Assembly (NCBI RefSeq): GCF_001649575.2
Contig: NC_051442.1
Location: 26,109,161 to 26,173,160 of the forward strand
Source of the DNA: Kryptolebias marmoratus
Lineage: Eukaryota; Chordata; Actinopteri; Cyprinodontiformes; Rivulidae
Length of the DNA stretch: 64,000 bases
Direction: 5' to 3'
Shown here one piece after another: positions 10,221 to 20,036 of this stretch; position 1 is the first letter of the stretch; every line of letters begins with the position of its first letter. The position numbers and the translations under genes are program-made. The notes beneath the pieces were generated by a model. That model had not been told where the DNA came from, made no database searches, and saw only the letters and a program-made list of their open reading frames with translations.

Positions 10221-10840
10221 TATCTGTGACAGCAGATTTTTAGCACTCCTAACCTTACAGGAGTCTTTTTTTTTCCCCAGGAGTGGTTCACCATTGCCTC
10301 TGATGACAATAAATTCAGCCTCCTCAGTCCTATCACCAATCTTGACTTCACATTTAAATGCACCTTTAACAGATAGTGATTGTGTTGAGGAATATGTGTA
10401 CAAGTTTTTCTGTTCTTTGGGAATGTATGAATAACATTTGATCTTTTCAGCTTTCAGTTTTTCCCATACGTTTTCCCCCATTATATTACTCGTAGCACCA
10501 GAGTCAATTAGCATTTTCAAATTAACTCCCCCTACACAAAATGTCAGTTTCTCAGGTAGATCATCATCTTTCACAATGAAAGCGTACTCATCTTCTTTAA
10601 GCACATTTACATTTTGCTTCTTGTCCTTTTGTGCAACACATTTTAGAAAAGTGGTCCTTACCATTACACTTGTGACATGTCTGTCCTCGTGCTGGGCATT
10701 TGGGATCTTTAACCATGTGATCAGTAAATCCACACCTGTAACACTATCTGTCTCTTTTATTCTCCTCTTTCATTTTTCCTTTTGGTTTTGAATATTTTCC
10801 TTTGTTTGCCGCAGAAATCCGGTTGACCATGTCTTCTTCT
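10218..10840 (-). pseudogene. Gypsy gag zinc knuckles and aspartic protease
   Basis: The C-terminal gag part has two CCHC-type knuckles: CYRCGFTDHMVKDPKC (10742-10695; wider C-x2-C-x4-H-x6-C spacing) and CHKCNGKDHFSKMC (10679-10638; classic C-x2-C-x4-H-x4-C). A frameshift near 10620-10645 separates them from the protease frame. The protease contains LIDSGATSNIMGENVWEKL (about 10515-10460), whose DSGAT is the retropepsin active site, and later EAEFIVIRGNGEPLLGK. In this family gag packages RNA and the protease processes the polyprotein. The 5' part of gag is lost near 10850, where hAT-like sequence begins. Confidence 0.85.
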
Positions 10841-11008
10841 TTCTTCTCCCCGGTAACACTCAATAACCACAAACATGTTCCTTTATTTTTCTTGTCATGA
10901 TATTGTAAATACTGAACAGTACAGTATCAAGTCAACAGTTACTTGACATTTTACTAGCAGCTTTAGCTAACCTGAATATTTACTGCTCACTCTTGATGCA
11001 CTGGAAGA

Positions 11009-11205
11009 ACTTACCTGTTGTCTTTCAACCACTTTAAAACTGTTTTTATCCCTACATCTTTATCCCTCTCCCTCTTCTGGTTTCTGTTTTGTGCCGCAGA
11101 CAGTTTTCTTTTCTGCCTCTCCATCATTAACTCCGTGCCATCAGATGACAACACGATTTCAATGAAAACGATTGCGGTCCAGCGAATGCTAGCGGTGGCG
11201 CACAC
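11009..11205 (-). pseudogene. first exon of a hAT (ZMYM1-like) transposase
   Basis: A minus-strand frame has two adjacent ATGs (11127 and 11124) and reads MMERQKRKLSAAQNRNQKRE then DVGIKTVLKWLKDN. A basic MER-KRK-S-AQNRK-like start followed by a short linker is typical of fish ZMYM1-like hAT transposases, whose first exon precedes a TTF-type zinc finger. The frame ends at a consensus donor CAG|GTAAGT (exon end 11015). No second exon is recognisable toward the Gypsy remnant, so the gene is cut off. The region upstream (11280-11340) contains GGCGCCCCT-rich sequence typical of these elements' ends. Confidence 0.5.
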
Positions 11206-11439
11206 TGGTTATTGATCATATCATTTACAGATGCACTAGGAGCTGTTAAATACAGAAAAGGCAAACTAGAAATAGGTTTCCCATCATCACTTTGGCGCCC
11301 CTTCAGCGCGCGCCCCTATGCACCGCATATACTGCATAACCACTTTTTGCGTCATTGGTCAGATGTACAAGATTGAAGTTTCAGTTCTTTGCGCTGTTTG
11401 CAGCAGACATAAGTATTAGTAGCAGTGTTGAAAAGTACA
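11206..11439. repeat. hAT element 5' region / unassigned
   Basis: It includes TTTGGCGCCCCTTCAGCGCG and CCTATGCACCGCATATACTG, strings resembling subterminal parts of fish hAT elements whose transposase starts at 11127. No terminal inverted repeat or target duplication could be fixed. Confidence 0.35.
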
Positions 11440-12440
11440 TCATGCATCAGCAAGTCTTCAAGAATCAGAGGCACATAGAACTTTCCTTCAACACCTTTTT
11501 TGGTGTGATGGCACGAAGATTGTAGGACTGGGATTTTGTTTAGGAACGCAGAGTCCTCCTCAGCTGAGGAGTGGTACTATCTGCTCAACCAAAGTGACAC
11601 TCAGTTGGTTTGAGTTGTCAGGTTCTGGAGATGGGTCTGTGGCCAGAGACTGTGTTTTTCATCACAGAGGTTGGAGAAGAGTCCATTCTTGTGTTTGTGA
11701 AAGGGTTTGGCATTTCAGGTACATTCACTATCAGGGTGTTGGTTTACTGAGCTGATCAGAAAAGGTTCATCCTTGGACTTATCTTTCGTATGTGTCTGAT
11801 GGTGTCAACATCTTGCTGACTTAGAGAAAGAGAAATCTTCTCTTCAGAATTTAGAGGACCTGTTTGGACTTTGCATTGTTTTTGGTCCTTTTGAAGTTGG
11901 AAGAAAGCTGTAGTTTGTCGCAAAGTGTGCGGTTGTGGTTTCATGAATTGGTCTGTGTTTTATTTGATCCTTTCTCTCAGCTTGTATCCACTCATTTTCA
12001 AATCAGCGAGTGTACCAAGTCAATGACTAATGGAGGGATGGAGGTTTTGTATGAACTCTTTGAGGTTTTCATCACATTCCATGCCAGGTGTAAGTCGAAC
12101 CAAAATACGTGCTATGATCATGCATCTGCAGAGGTTCAGTTTGACCAGACTGGACTGCATAGTTCTGAAATTCCTTCTCCAATGCTTTGAAGAAGAGGGG
12201 GTATCTTTCTAAATCTCTGTCTGTAGGCTTAAGTTGGCTTTGACTTCCTGTTGTGAGGAAGGACTGTGGTCCATTGGGGCCTGCAGGACCCTGAACTGGG
12301 GCCCAAGCAGATCCTGGGGGTTGAGCAGGTGCAGAAAGATTAGCTTGGACTTGGAGGGTAGGGAGGTGCTAAAGGCTGAGTGGGTGCCTGTGGGTGTGGG
12401 GTGGGATTTTGTGGGTTTGGCCTAGGCCTAAAGCAGTGTA
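11440..12440 (-). pseudogene. proline-rich gag-like coding remnant
   Basis: Read downward from 12440, the minus strand gives a proline-rich run (NPQNPTPHPQAPTQPLAPPY), then RDLERYPLFFKALEKEFQ (about 12220-12150). After a frame change comes LVRLTPGMECDENLKEFIQ (about 12105-12050), and then a 62-codon frame at 11944-11756. The alternation of a Pro-rich segment with helical, charged segments resembles retroelement gag proteins. Multiple frameshifts and stops are present. I cannot name the family. The segment may be from a different element than the adjacent hAT and Gypsy pieces. Confidence 0.35.
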
Positions 12441-13207
12441 TGATGGCAGTTGAGGGGGTACTTGTGGGTATTTCCCTGAGAACCCATTCTAAATAGATGG
12501 GTCTTTGAGAGCATACTGATAATAGTCAGGGTTGAATGCAAGGTTTGAGGATGTAACCTCTGGAGCAGCAGGTTGGCTCTGCAGCATGTTTTAGAGGTAA
12601 CCTCCAGAAGTGGTTCAGTTGTTAACAAATCACTGTATGTTAAAAGTGGTTAAAGTCTAAGTTTTAAGTTTTAGGTTTTGTGATGAGAAATGTATGTAAA
12701 AACAAACAATGAATCACTTGTTTATTTACAGATTTTTATATCTTTAAAGTGAAAGAAATATGACAAAATAGTTGATTAATCATAATGTTTAAAAAGACTA
12801 TCATTATTGACTGTTTAAACAAAATAAAAGATACATTTTCTCTCATCCTGCATGATACCAAAGGGCCTATGTACATGTGATGCTTCCTACAACAGGATAC
12901 AGAAACAGACTAGTTTGTAAACCAAACAACAGAACTTCAACATGGTACCTCTCAGAGGTAGGAGGTCATCCAATCACAACAGATGATATGAAACCCATGA
13001 AACCCCTAGAGGCCAGAATTCCCTATACTAAGGCAAGTGTGCCTGTCATGACCAAATACAACATTCCTCATCCTGCAAAAAGATCAGAAAAGAATCCAAC
13101 AGGAACAAAGTCCTTATAAGACTCTTCTCCTCTCAATCAACATGATATTGATGTTGTCAGATGTATATTAGAAACTGTTCAAAAGAAGGATAAGTCCAAG
13201 GGGGAAC
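12441..13207. other. unassigned sequence
   Basis: An 80-codon plus-strand frame (12877-13119) matches no family I recognise and has no splice context. The sequence on both sides of the MITE at 13208-13596 may be one older element split by it (see 13597-14035). Confidence 0.4.
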
Positions 13208-13596
13208 TTAAAGAGGACCTGTTAAAGTTTCCTTGAATAAGTTAGGAGAGGTCTGTAGGCTGTATAAAACATCTTCATTACATTTAATACACAAAATCAT
13301 TCTCAGACATTGAGATTTCACCTGATCAGTTCTGTTTGTTTTGAGCTCATTTCAGAATAAGTGGTTTTAGGGCTACATCATTATTATGCATAGGTTGCTA
13401 GGTAACGGGGATTGTGACGCAATAATCCTGAGGTTTTTGAAACAAGTTGTTTTGCAGACACCAGAAAACATTTACTAATTGCCAAAAAATGGCTGGGTGT
13501 TTTTTTGCGCCTGGACTGTTTCCAGAAGCAGTAGATACTCAAATGGAAGTACAAAAACATGCAAAAAGTGAATTTTGCATAATAGGTCCCATTTAA
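13208..13596. mobile_element. TTAA-bounded MITE, 389 bp
   Basis: The left end reads TTAAAGAGGACCTGTTA; the right end, reverse complemented, reads TTAAATGGGACCTATTATGC. The shared TTAAA-x2-GGACCT-x-TTA termini and TTAA at both borders fit a piggyBac-type non-autonomous element. An internal segment (CTCATTTCAGAATAAGTGG then TTTTAGGGCTA) recurs inverted at 58430-58596, confirming a dispersed family. Confidence 0.7.
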
Positions 13597-14035
13597 CGTT
13601 ACCATTTTTTCCTGTTAAAGAAGCAGAAGTAACTGTACCCTCAGTTCAACATCATCTGCGATGTTGCAAAAGGGTCTGGTGGCAAACCAAGGTTGCTCTT
13701 CTATGCCCTGCTGAACAAAATAAATGGAAAAAATGCAAAAACCCCAGTAAGCACTGGGTTAAAAGGGTTGGCTCTCCTCCCATGACATTCCTAATAAAGA
13801 CGTCTCCAGGAAACTGGCTCCTAGGTTGCTTGGCCCCTTTGAGATAGACTACAACCTGACAACAGAATGATTTAAGCTTCCCTTGTCAATGACAATACAT
13901 CCTACGTTTTATATTTCACAAATCAAGCTAATAATCAACAGTATACTGTTGTTTATCTGCAACTCAATCAAGGAAACTGAAAACTCCAGCAGAAGTCTGG
14001 AATATTTTGGAAACTTCCTCAGAAATGTTGTTCAT
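13597..14035. other. unassigned sequence
   Basis: A 90-codon plus-strand frame (13575-13847) begins inside the MITE, so it cannot be one ancestral gene. No domain is recognised. Confidence 0.4.
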
Positions 14036-14102
14036 CTATTAGCACTTTGAATCGCCTTGTTGCTGAAAAGTGCTATATAAATAAATTTGACTTGACTTGA
14101 CT
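14036..14102 (+). repeat. retroposon 3' tail fragment (family of 45691-46994)
   Basis: It reads GCACTTTGAATCGCC, then TTGCTGAAAAGTGC, then TATATAAATAAATTT and a (GACTT)n tail. It matches the 3' end of the retroposons at 45691-46994 and 21303-21955, but has GACTT rather than CACTT tail units. Only the tail survives. Confidence 0.7.
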
Positions 14103-14459
14103 AGATGCAGCCCAGTGAGATACTATTTTTAGTTTATCAGTCCTGTCAGAATTATTCAGTGTTTATTTCTCTAAACTGAGGTCAATCAAAAAGCTGTCTT
14201 CAACAGGTAAGATGTTATTTGTTCTGAAGTAGTTCACAGAACCTCACCTCAACATGGATATAATGTCCCTTTAATGATCTTGTGGTTCGTTAGTTTATTT
14301 AGGCCATGGTGATCTAAAGGCTTTTATTTAATTATTTATTTTGACATGTGTAAGAAGTGACTCATCACATAAACTGGAAAAAGTCTTTTTTGGCTAAACC
14401 ATTTTGAGTAAAATGAAATTATTCTGATTTGCAACAAAAATATCTCCACAAACGCCCAC
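14103..14459. other. non-coding, no gene recognised
   Basis: AT-rich filler with no recognisable element. Confidence 0.4.
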
Positions 14460-14782
14460 CACATTCAGACTGCTCGCATGCTTCGTCTCATTTTCATTCT
14501 GGTTCGCTGGGGTTATACATTTTCCGAGGATTCCTGAAGGCATCTTAGAGACAACGCTTCTCCTGTTGTTCAGCCAGGAGCCGCTGCACCGAGCTGAGCT
14601 CCGCTGGGACGGCAGTGGACAAGTTCCTCACTGGATTTACACCGACGAGACACCCGGGGGAGGAAGATACTACCCGAAGTTAACTTGGGATGGGAATAAA
14701 TTAGACGGAGGACTCAGAACTCCTGAGAGGAACCACGGTGCTCGGATGCCTTGTTGCCCTGGGGGAGCCGTGTTTGTTACTG
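14460..14782 (+). repeat. GC-rich segment beside the left inverted-repeat arm
   Basis: GC content rises sharply (CAGCCAGGAGCCGCTGCACC, then GGGACGGCAGTGGACAAG). A 91-codon plus-strand frame starts at 14566 and runs into the arm edge. The wording feels like a dispersed fish repeat, but I cannot place it in a family. No splice or transposase signature is visible. Confidence 0.3.
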
Positions 14783-15555
14783 CAGTCAAGCCAGTCCTCA
14801 CGCGGGTTTTTTGTGCACCCAAAAACGCAGTATTGCGGTAGTATCACTTACAAGGCGCTTTCAAAATAAAAGCTGACTTCTAAATCGTGTTAGTTCCATA
14901 GACGGAGTATGTAAGAAACGACCTCTCACGTGAACCCGGAAGTAGAAGCCGGAACGGGACCAACCTTCCCTCTCGGCTGTTTCCATGGCAACCTTTAATT
15001 CAGGCAACATGAACGGGACATTACTGTTGGGACAATAAACTATACAGCTCTCGTATTCTTCAGGTGTTGTCTTGTTCATTCATGTTGTTCTGACTCAGCT
15101 GAACTATGTTCAAATATTCATTTTGTTGCCCACCAGCAAAGGCTGAACAATAAATGTTTTTAGCCTAGTTGTTGTTTTGTGTGTGTTCCTTTAACTGTCT
15201 GTCTGTTAGCAAAATATCTCTTGAACCAGTGGGCGGATTTGAATAAAACTCTCAGAAAGTAACATCTGGATGTGCATCTTCAACTGATTAAGTTTTGGAG
15301 TCAGTTCCATTCAAGATGTCCACCACAGCTAAGCGACCTTAGAAAAGACAAAAATGTCTCTGACTCAGTCAATTCTACCAATACTGGGTGAAAATGTGGT
15401 GTGGTAGTAGCTGAGACTCATACCCAACTAATAGTCTAAGCTCTATGTGATCAGACTCATGTTTTAAATACTTTGCTACAGCCACCTGACAGTAAAAAAG
15501 AAATGCACAAAAGCAGCTAAAACTCAGTCAACTTTACAGATATTGAGCTAAAACC
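14783..15555 (-). repeat. left arm of large inverted repeat
   Basis: Its reverse complement matches 20037-20812 almost base for base from about 14845 to 15555. One difference was noticed (ACTTTACAG here versus ATTTTACAG opposite, near 15530). From about 14783 to 14845 the match falls to roughly three quarters. Both arms encode the same 72-codon frame beginning MNKTTPEEYESCIVYC (14861-15079 here), and both include an ATTCAAGATG-type module. Confidence 0.9.
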
Positions 15556-16827
15556 TGCAGGGAACAAAAGAAGGTGAGTGTCTCCCTTTTGAATTTAAGT
15601 TGATATCTGAGAGTTAAAGGCTTTTGGTTCAGTTATTTTGTTAGAGAGGAGGATGGAGAGGACTGCAGCAGTGGTGAGGTAGTGGCAGGACGAGGATGGG
15701 TGAGTGGATGCCAGGTTACTCGGTTCTTGTAGAGCTTGTCGGTGGAGTTTCCAGGTAGCGGGTTCTTCAAGGTAACAGACTTTAAGGAAGCACTGGGAGA
15801 CACCAGGAGACCAGAAACTCAAGAGGAAGGAACCCAAGGATCAGAGACTGGGGTCATGGACTGCAAAGATAACACAGAGGGTAAATTTAACCTTTCTTGG
15901 AGTTACTTCACTTAGGGCTGTAAATCAAAACCAAATGGTAAGTGATGTTCCACCCAGCCTTATTCACCCATGAGCTCATCAGCAGGATGGGAATCAGCTG
16001 CTGGCATTAGCTCCACCCCGCCACTCAGGAAGCTGCAATGATGTGTTCCTGCAAAAACACTGGAATCCCCCACTATGTGTCATTTTAAAATCTAGCCATT
16101 TTTTGGGAATAAAATTCCTCTTAGGTCTGGGAGAACCTTCACTCAGAAGTGTTCCAGCTAAGGACAGAGCCAGCCACAAAGCCAGTTTTCACTCCACACG
16201 TCATGCAACCTTGTGCCTGTACAACACCCGGACTGAAACTTAAACACGACCCTACATATGTGATGTATTGCTACAAGCAGAGGCCACTTGCATCTTCTTT
16301 GTTTTGATTGTGTAATCCTGCACACCCGCAGGACAGTGTTTAGCAGAAGCACAACTTGAAATGAAGTAATGAAGTAACATGGAACTGGACAAAATACTGA
16401 GAAGAAAGAAAAACAGATTTAAAATAAAGACAGCAATGCTTTGCAAAGCCGTTGGAAATTTTTAACTTTTTCAAGTGGTGTGTTAGATTCACATTTAATT
16501 ACAAGAAACAGCTTGGAAAACTAAGCTAGTCAGGTAGTGTTCTAATGTTTTGTATCCAAGCATATACAAAGTAGATACACAAAATCCTTGGAAAGCGTAG
16601 ACATGACTGGACATTAGATGTAAAGATGTGAGTAAATTTGTTTGTTTCCTTTTGTTAAGTAAAGAAAAACCCACAACGATCATTGACACTGAGAAAAGTA
16701 AGAAAAGGAAAACATTTTCTAAAAATTGACTAATGATAAGTTTATATTGTTTTATAATTGTGGTTCCACAAAATGATTTTAAAATACAAAATAATGAAAG
16801 TGGCCTTTACCAAAAGGATGGTATCCC
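15556..16827. other. inter-arm spacer, no gene recognised
   Basis: It contains GA-rich sequence at 15640-15850 and otherwise AT-rich DNA. Several 60-80-codon frames overlap on both strands, and none has family support. Confidence 0.45.
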
Positions 16828-17060
16828 TTGAAAAAACTGAAACTAAATTGCCCACAGGGACATGTTAAACTAGTCACTGTGCTGTTTGGTGAGAGTGTAT
16901 GTAACACACTGAACATGGAGCACAGGAAGCTGAGGACAGAGTTGTCTCAGGAGCTTAGAAAGATAATTACTGAGCAGCATGTTGAAGGTAAAGACTATAA
17001 GACCATCTCCAAGCAGCTGGATGTTCCTGTGGCTCCAGCTGCACAGATTATAGGAGCCAT
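16828..17060 (+). pseudogene. Tc1 transposase, N-terminal DNA-binding part
   Basis: The frame has KLRTELSQELRKIITEQHVE then KDYKTISKQLDVPVA, the first helix-turn-helix (paired-like) domain that binds Tc1 terminal inverted repeats. It breaks off at about 17060 into unrelated sequence, and the matching downstream part resumes near 18015. The copy is therefore split by an insertion of about 0.95 kb. Terminal inverted repeats were not located. Confidence 0.75.
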
Positions 17061-17394
17061 TTTTTTATTTTTCTGGTGTTTGGACATAGTTTGGGTTTGT
17101 CTTGTTTTTTTTTGATGATTCTTTTTGGTTTATATGTGAATTGACACTCTGACCTATATTTTGCTCCACCACAGGGGGTGGTGTGTGGGAAGTCTATATA
17201 GTGTAGGTGTCAAGGTGAATGGGCAGCTCAGGGTGTGGGGAGGTGATACAGTTTTTTACCGCTCTCTGTTATGTGCTGGTTTTGCTTCAATATTGCCTTT
17301 CTTTTGCAAGCTGCCATAGACCGCCACCTTGGGCATTGAATCTCACTCAATGCTCAATATGTATTAAATAAATGGGAGCCTCCCCAAATTTCAA
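17061..17394. other. unassigned segment inside the Tc1 interruption
   Basis: It contains CACCACAGGGGGTGGTGTG and ends near ATTAAATAAATGGGAGCC with an AATAAA signal, so it may be an LTR or retroposon end. An 11-bp string TAAATGGGAGC (17369-17379) recurs inverted at 17925-17935. Confidence 0.35.
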
Positions 17395-17544
17395 AATCAA
17401 TTCAATTCAAAAATACTTTAATAATCCCAAAGGGAAATTAAATGTTGTTGTAGCTCATAATCCTGGTTTTGTTAAAGAGTTGTTATAGATGCTGATGGCA
17501 GTAGGCAGGAAGGATCTCTTATAGCGGTGTGTCCTCGGCCCTGG
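17395..17544 (-). repeat. LINE 3'-terminal fragment fused to H3
   Basis: The minus strand reads [20 protein letters not shown] in one frame. This is the typical C-terminus of fish CR1/Rex1-like reverse transcriptase ORFs. A short 3'UTR follows with TTTCCCTTTGGGATTATTAA and AATTGAATTG repeats. Only the last 150 bp are present, and the 5' edge joins H3 sequence directly. Confidence 0.7.
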
Positions 17545-17866
17545 TGTCCTCAAAGAGTCCCACCAGGTGAGCCTTGCTGGCCTCCCGCGGAGCCATGACA
17601 GCCGAGCTCTGGAAGCTCAGGTCGGTCTTGAACTCCTGGGCGATCTCCCAGACCAGGCGCTGAAAGGGCAGCTTCTGGATGGGCAGCTCGGTGGACTTCT
17701 GGTAGTGGTGGATCTCCCTGAGAGCCACGGTACCGGGCCTGTAGAGGTGAGGCTTCTTCACTTCGCTGGTACCCGAGGCGCTCTTACAGGCGGCTTTGGT
17801 GGCCAGCTGCTTCCTGGGAGCTTTACCTCCGGTGGATTTATGGGCGCTCTGCTTGATTCTGGCCAT
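17540..17866 (-). pseudogene. histone H3 processed pseudogene (truncated)
   Basis: The frame from 17866 begins [20 protein letters not shown] and continues with [34 protein letters not shown] and HLVGLFEDT. It corresponds to H3 residues 1 to about 107. QSSAVMA matches canonical replication-dependent H3 (H3.3 has SAAIGA). The last 29 or so residues are missing and LINE sequence follows in another frame to a stop at 17519. Changes include T3I, R8H, R26C, R40L, R52H, R53H, R63Q, R72W and R83S, several at DNA- or histone-contacting arginines. It should not make a working histone. There are no introns, as for H3 genes generally. Confidence 0.9.
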
Positions 17867-18014
17867 GACTGGACTTCAGGGTTCTTCATGTTCAACACTG
17901 AAGAGTAAAAGATGTTAATCAGTTGCTCCCATTTACCTCCCAGTCTGGACGTAACTCTTTTGAGCGCGTCAGGACCTGGATTCCCCGTACCTAGAAGCGA
18001 CTAAAAATGGATGC
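17867..18014 (-). other. H3 5' leader-like sequence and Tc1 junction
   Basis: Sequence upstream of the H3 ATG on the minus strand may be H3 5'UTR. I see no obvious TATA box or H3 promoter elements. It ends where Tc1 coding sequence resumes. Confidence 0.4.
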
Positions 18015-18485
18015 AATTTGATAGTCACTACACAGATAATTCAGAAGTTTAAGTCCACAGGACTGGAGACAACCTCCCTGGACGTGGACACACACAGATA
18101 ATACAAATGGTAACCAAACAACCCGGAACAACTTCCAGAGAGATTAGAGGTGAACTCCAAGGTCAAGATTTATCAGTGTCGGATTGCACCATCAGTCGCT
18201 GTTTGAGCCAAAGAGGACTTAATGGACGATGACCAAGGAGGACACAAAACCATACAGTGAGACTGGAATTTGTCAAACCACAAAGCTTCTGGGAGAATGT
18301 CCTTTGGACAGATGAGACAAAACTGGAGATGTTTGGCAACAAGTCCCATCAGCTCAGTGTTTACAGACCCAAAGGTGAAACATCCAAAGGAAAGAACCCT
18401 GTACCTTCAGTGAAACATGGAGGAGGGGCTGCTTTGCTGCATCTGACACAGGGTGTCTTCAATCTGTTCAGGGTCCAATGAAATC
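18015..18485 (+). pseudogene. Tc1 transposase, second DNA-binding and catalytic part
   Basis: The plus strand gives IQKFKSTGLETTSLDV, then VTKQPGTTSREIRGEL and SDCTISRCLSQRGLNGR (second helix-turn-helix). The DDE start follows: KPQSFWENVLWTDETKLEMF (first catalytic Asp in WTDE, 18257-18335) and VPSVKHGGGAALL. Frameshifts near 18100 and 18240 break the frame. The sequence ends at about 18485, before the second Asp and the final catalytic Glu, so the copy is dead and truncated. Confidence 0.8.
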
Positions 18486-20036
18486 TCAGGACTGTCAAAG
18501 CATTCTGGAGTAAAATGTGAAACTATTTTATCTCTGATATCTGGCTAATTTTCTGAACTGTGAGTGGGACTTCAGAAGTAACATGGATTGATGAGTGTCC
18601 ACTGTATCTGTGAAGATGAGTAAAGAATCGTTATTTTTGGATAGGAGTATTCTTTCCTGATTGTGCTGCTAATTTCACTTAAGTCACTCTGGTACAGGCA
18701 GGATGGGAGGGCGCTGTGAGCTCTTATTGATATTGTATCAGGCCTACTCGTCAAGGTAACACTGGAGGTAAACCAAACTCTAAAAAACTAATGAAATTAA
18801 ATTTTACCTGTTACATGTAGTCATGATGTGAAAGCTCACAAAGTTTTACAAGTCAGTTATGTCTCTGCATATAATTGTTTTCCAGCTCAGTCTTTGATTG
18901 TTATATTTTATAAATCATCACAAATTAAAACCTAACTTTGCTGCAAACCTTTGTTTGCACCGATGTGCACAAGAACTTGTCAGCCTTTTTATAGTTTGAA
19001 TGAATTTTACAGAGTTTTACTTTCACACTCTACGTCAGTAGCCTACAACGTTATTGTCTTTTGCAATATCTCCGTTCATGATGTACCAGAAGGCTTTGGA
19101 GGTTGTCATGTTTCACCTAATGGGTTTGTGTGTGTACCATATCAAATACAGCAGATCACATATTTAGGTTTTGGTTCTCTCACTGGTTTTGCAACAAGAA
19201 TTTAACATTCCTGAGGTATTTCACACTTTGTATTTAGGATTAAATGTACCTGCATGTTGAGCTGGATGAAGGTTGAAACAGACGCTTGTTTTCTGTAACT
19301 GGAGACAGTTCTCTGGAATAGTAAAATAGGAATGTGAAGTTTGTTGGCTATTTCCTTTCAGGTAATTTTAACATAGTTATATATTTATTAGGGATCCTAT
19401 TGACAGCTTTATAAATTGGACTCTTAAGTTTTTTTTTTGTTGTTTATTTTTTGGGAGGGTGGTGGTGGGGTATTGTGCTTAATTTTTTTTCTTAGCAATC
19501 TTTGAAATATAAAAGATTAATATCATAAAAGTGGACCGTTTTTATGTACATACTTGACTGAAAGAAATGTATAAGACTGTCAGACGTTTGACACAAAAAC
19601 TTCCTGAACAAACCTGATGCAGTGAGTAACCAGAGACCCATTCCTCTTCTTTCCTTGGCTGGAGTACCTGGAAAAGCCTTCGTCACTTCTGTGGTATTCT
19701 GAAAACTTGTAATATGCAATTTTGAAATTTCAGATCAGATGTTGATAAAATCTTCTGGGTGACATCTGGGGGTGGTCTGCTGTTAGTCTGAAGTGATACT
19801 GGTCTGTTTAGTTTTAATAAACATGGCAACTTGAGAAAAAGATGTAAACTTAGTCATCCAATGATTACTTACTGAGACTTTCATTTAGATATACCCATTG
19901 TCTCATGAGCAACTTGCTAACAGACCAACAGGGTGACATGAGAACAATTAGTGTTAAAGTTTTAAGTAAAAATATTGCAAAATGTGTAGTGATGAAAGTT
20001 TATGTTGGGGTGACTCTCAGGTACTACAATACCAAG
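18486..20036. other. inter-arm spacer, no gene recognised
   Basis: Includes an 84-codon plus frame at 18951-19205 and a 75-codon minus frame at 19492-19719, neither recognisable. The last 100 bp (about 19930-20036) resemble the ATTCAAGATGG repeat family, which continues into the right arm. Confidence 0.45.

Larger units (their letters stand above)
8543..10840 (-). mobile_element. Ty3/Gypsy LTR retrotransposon remnant (internal deletion)
   Basis: On the minus strand the order is gag zinc knuckles (about 10742-10620), retropepsin (about 10510), RT (10220-9250) and integrase C-terminus (9130-8543). RNase H and the integrase H2C2 and DDE core are missing between about 9250 and 9130. No LTR pair, primer-binding site or polypurine tract was identified. 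Stops and at least one frameshift show it is inactive. The parts are listed separately. Confidence 0.85.

Noticed and set aside
9371..10791. Plus-strand frames of 110-123 codons
   Set aside because: They are antisense shadows of the Gypsy gag-pol remnant, which has clear RT, protease and zinc-knuckle motifs on the other strand.
12877..13119. 80-codon plus frame
   Set aside because: No family, no splice or promoter context, and flanked by repeats.
17519..17866. Functional histone H3 gene
   Set aside because: The C-terminal 29 or so residues are absent, many invariant arginines are changed, and the sequence is fused to a LINE end inside a dead transposon.
18951..19205. 84-codon Cys-containing plus frame
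   Set aside because: Short, no signal of selection, and no recognised domain.
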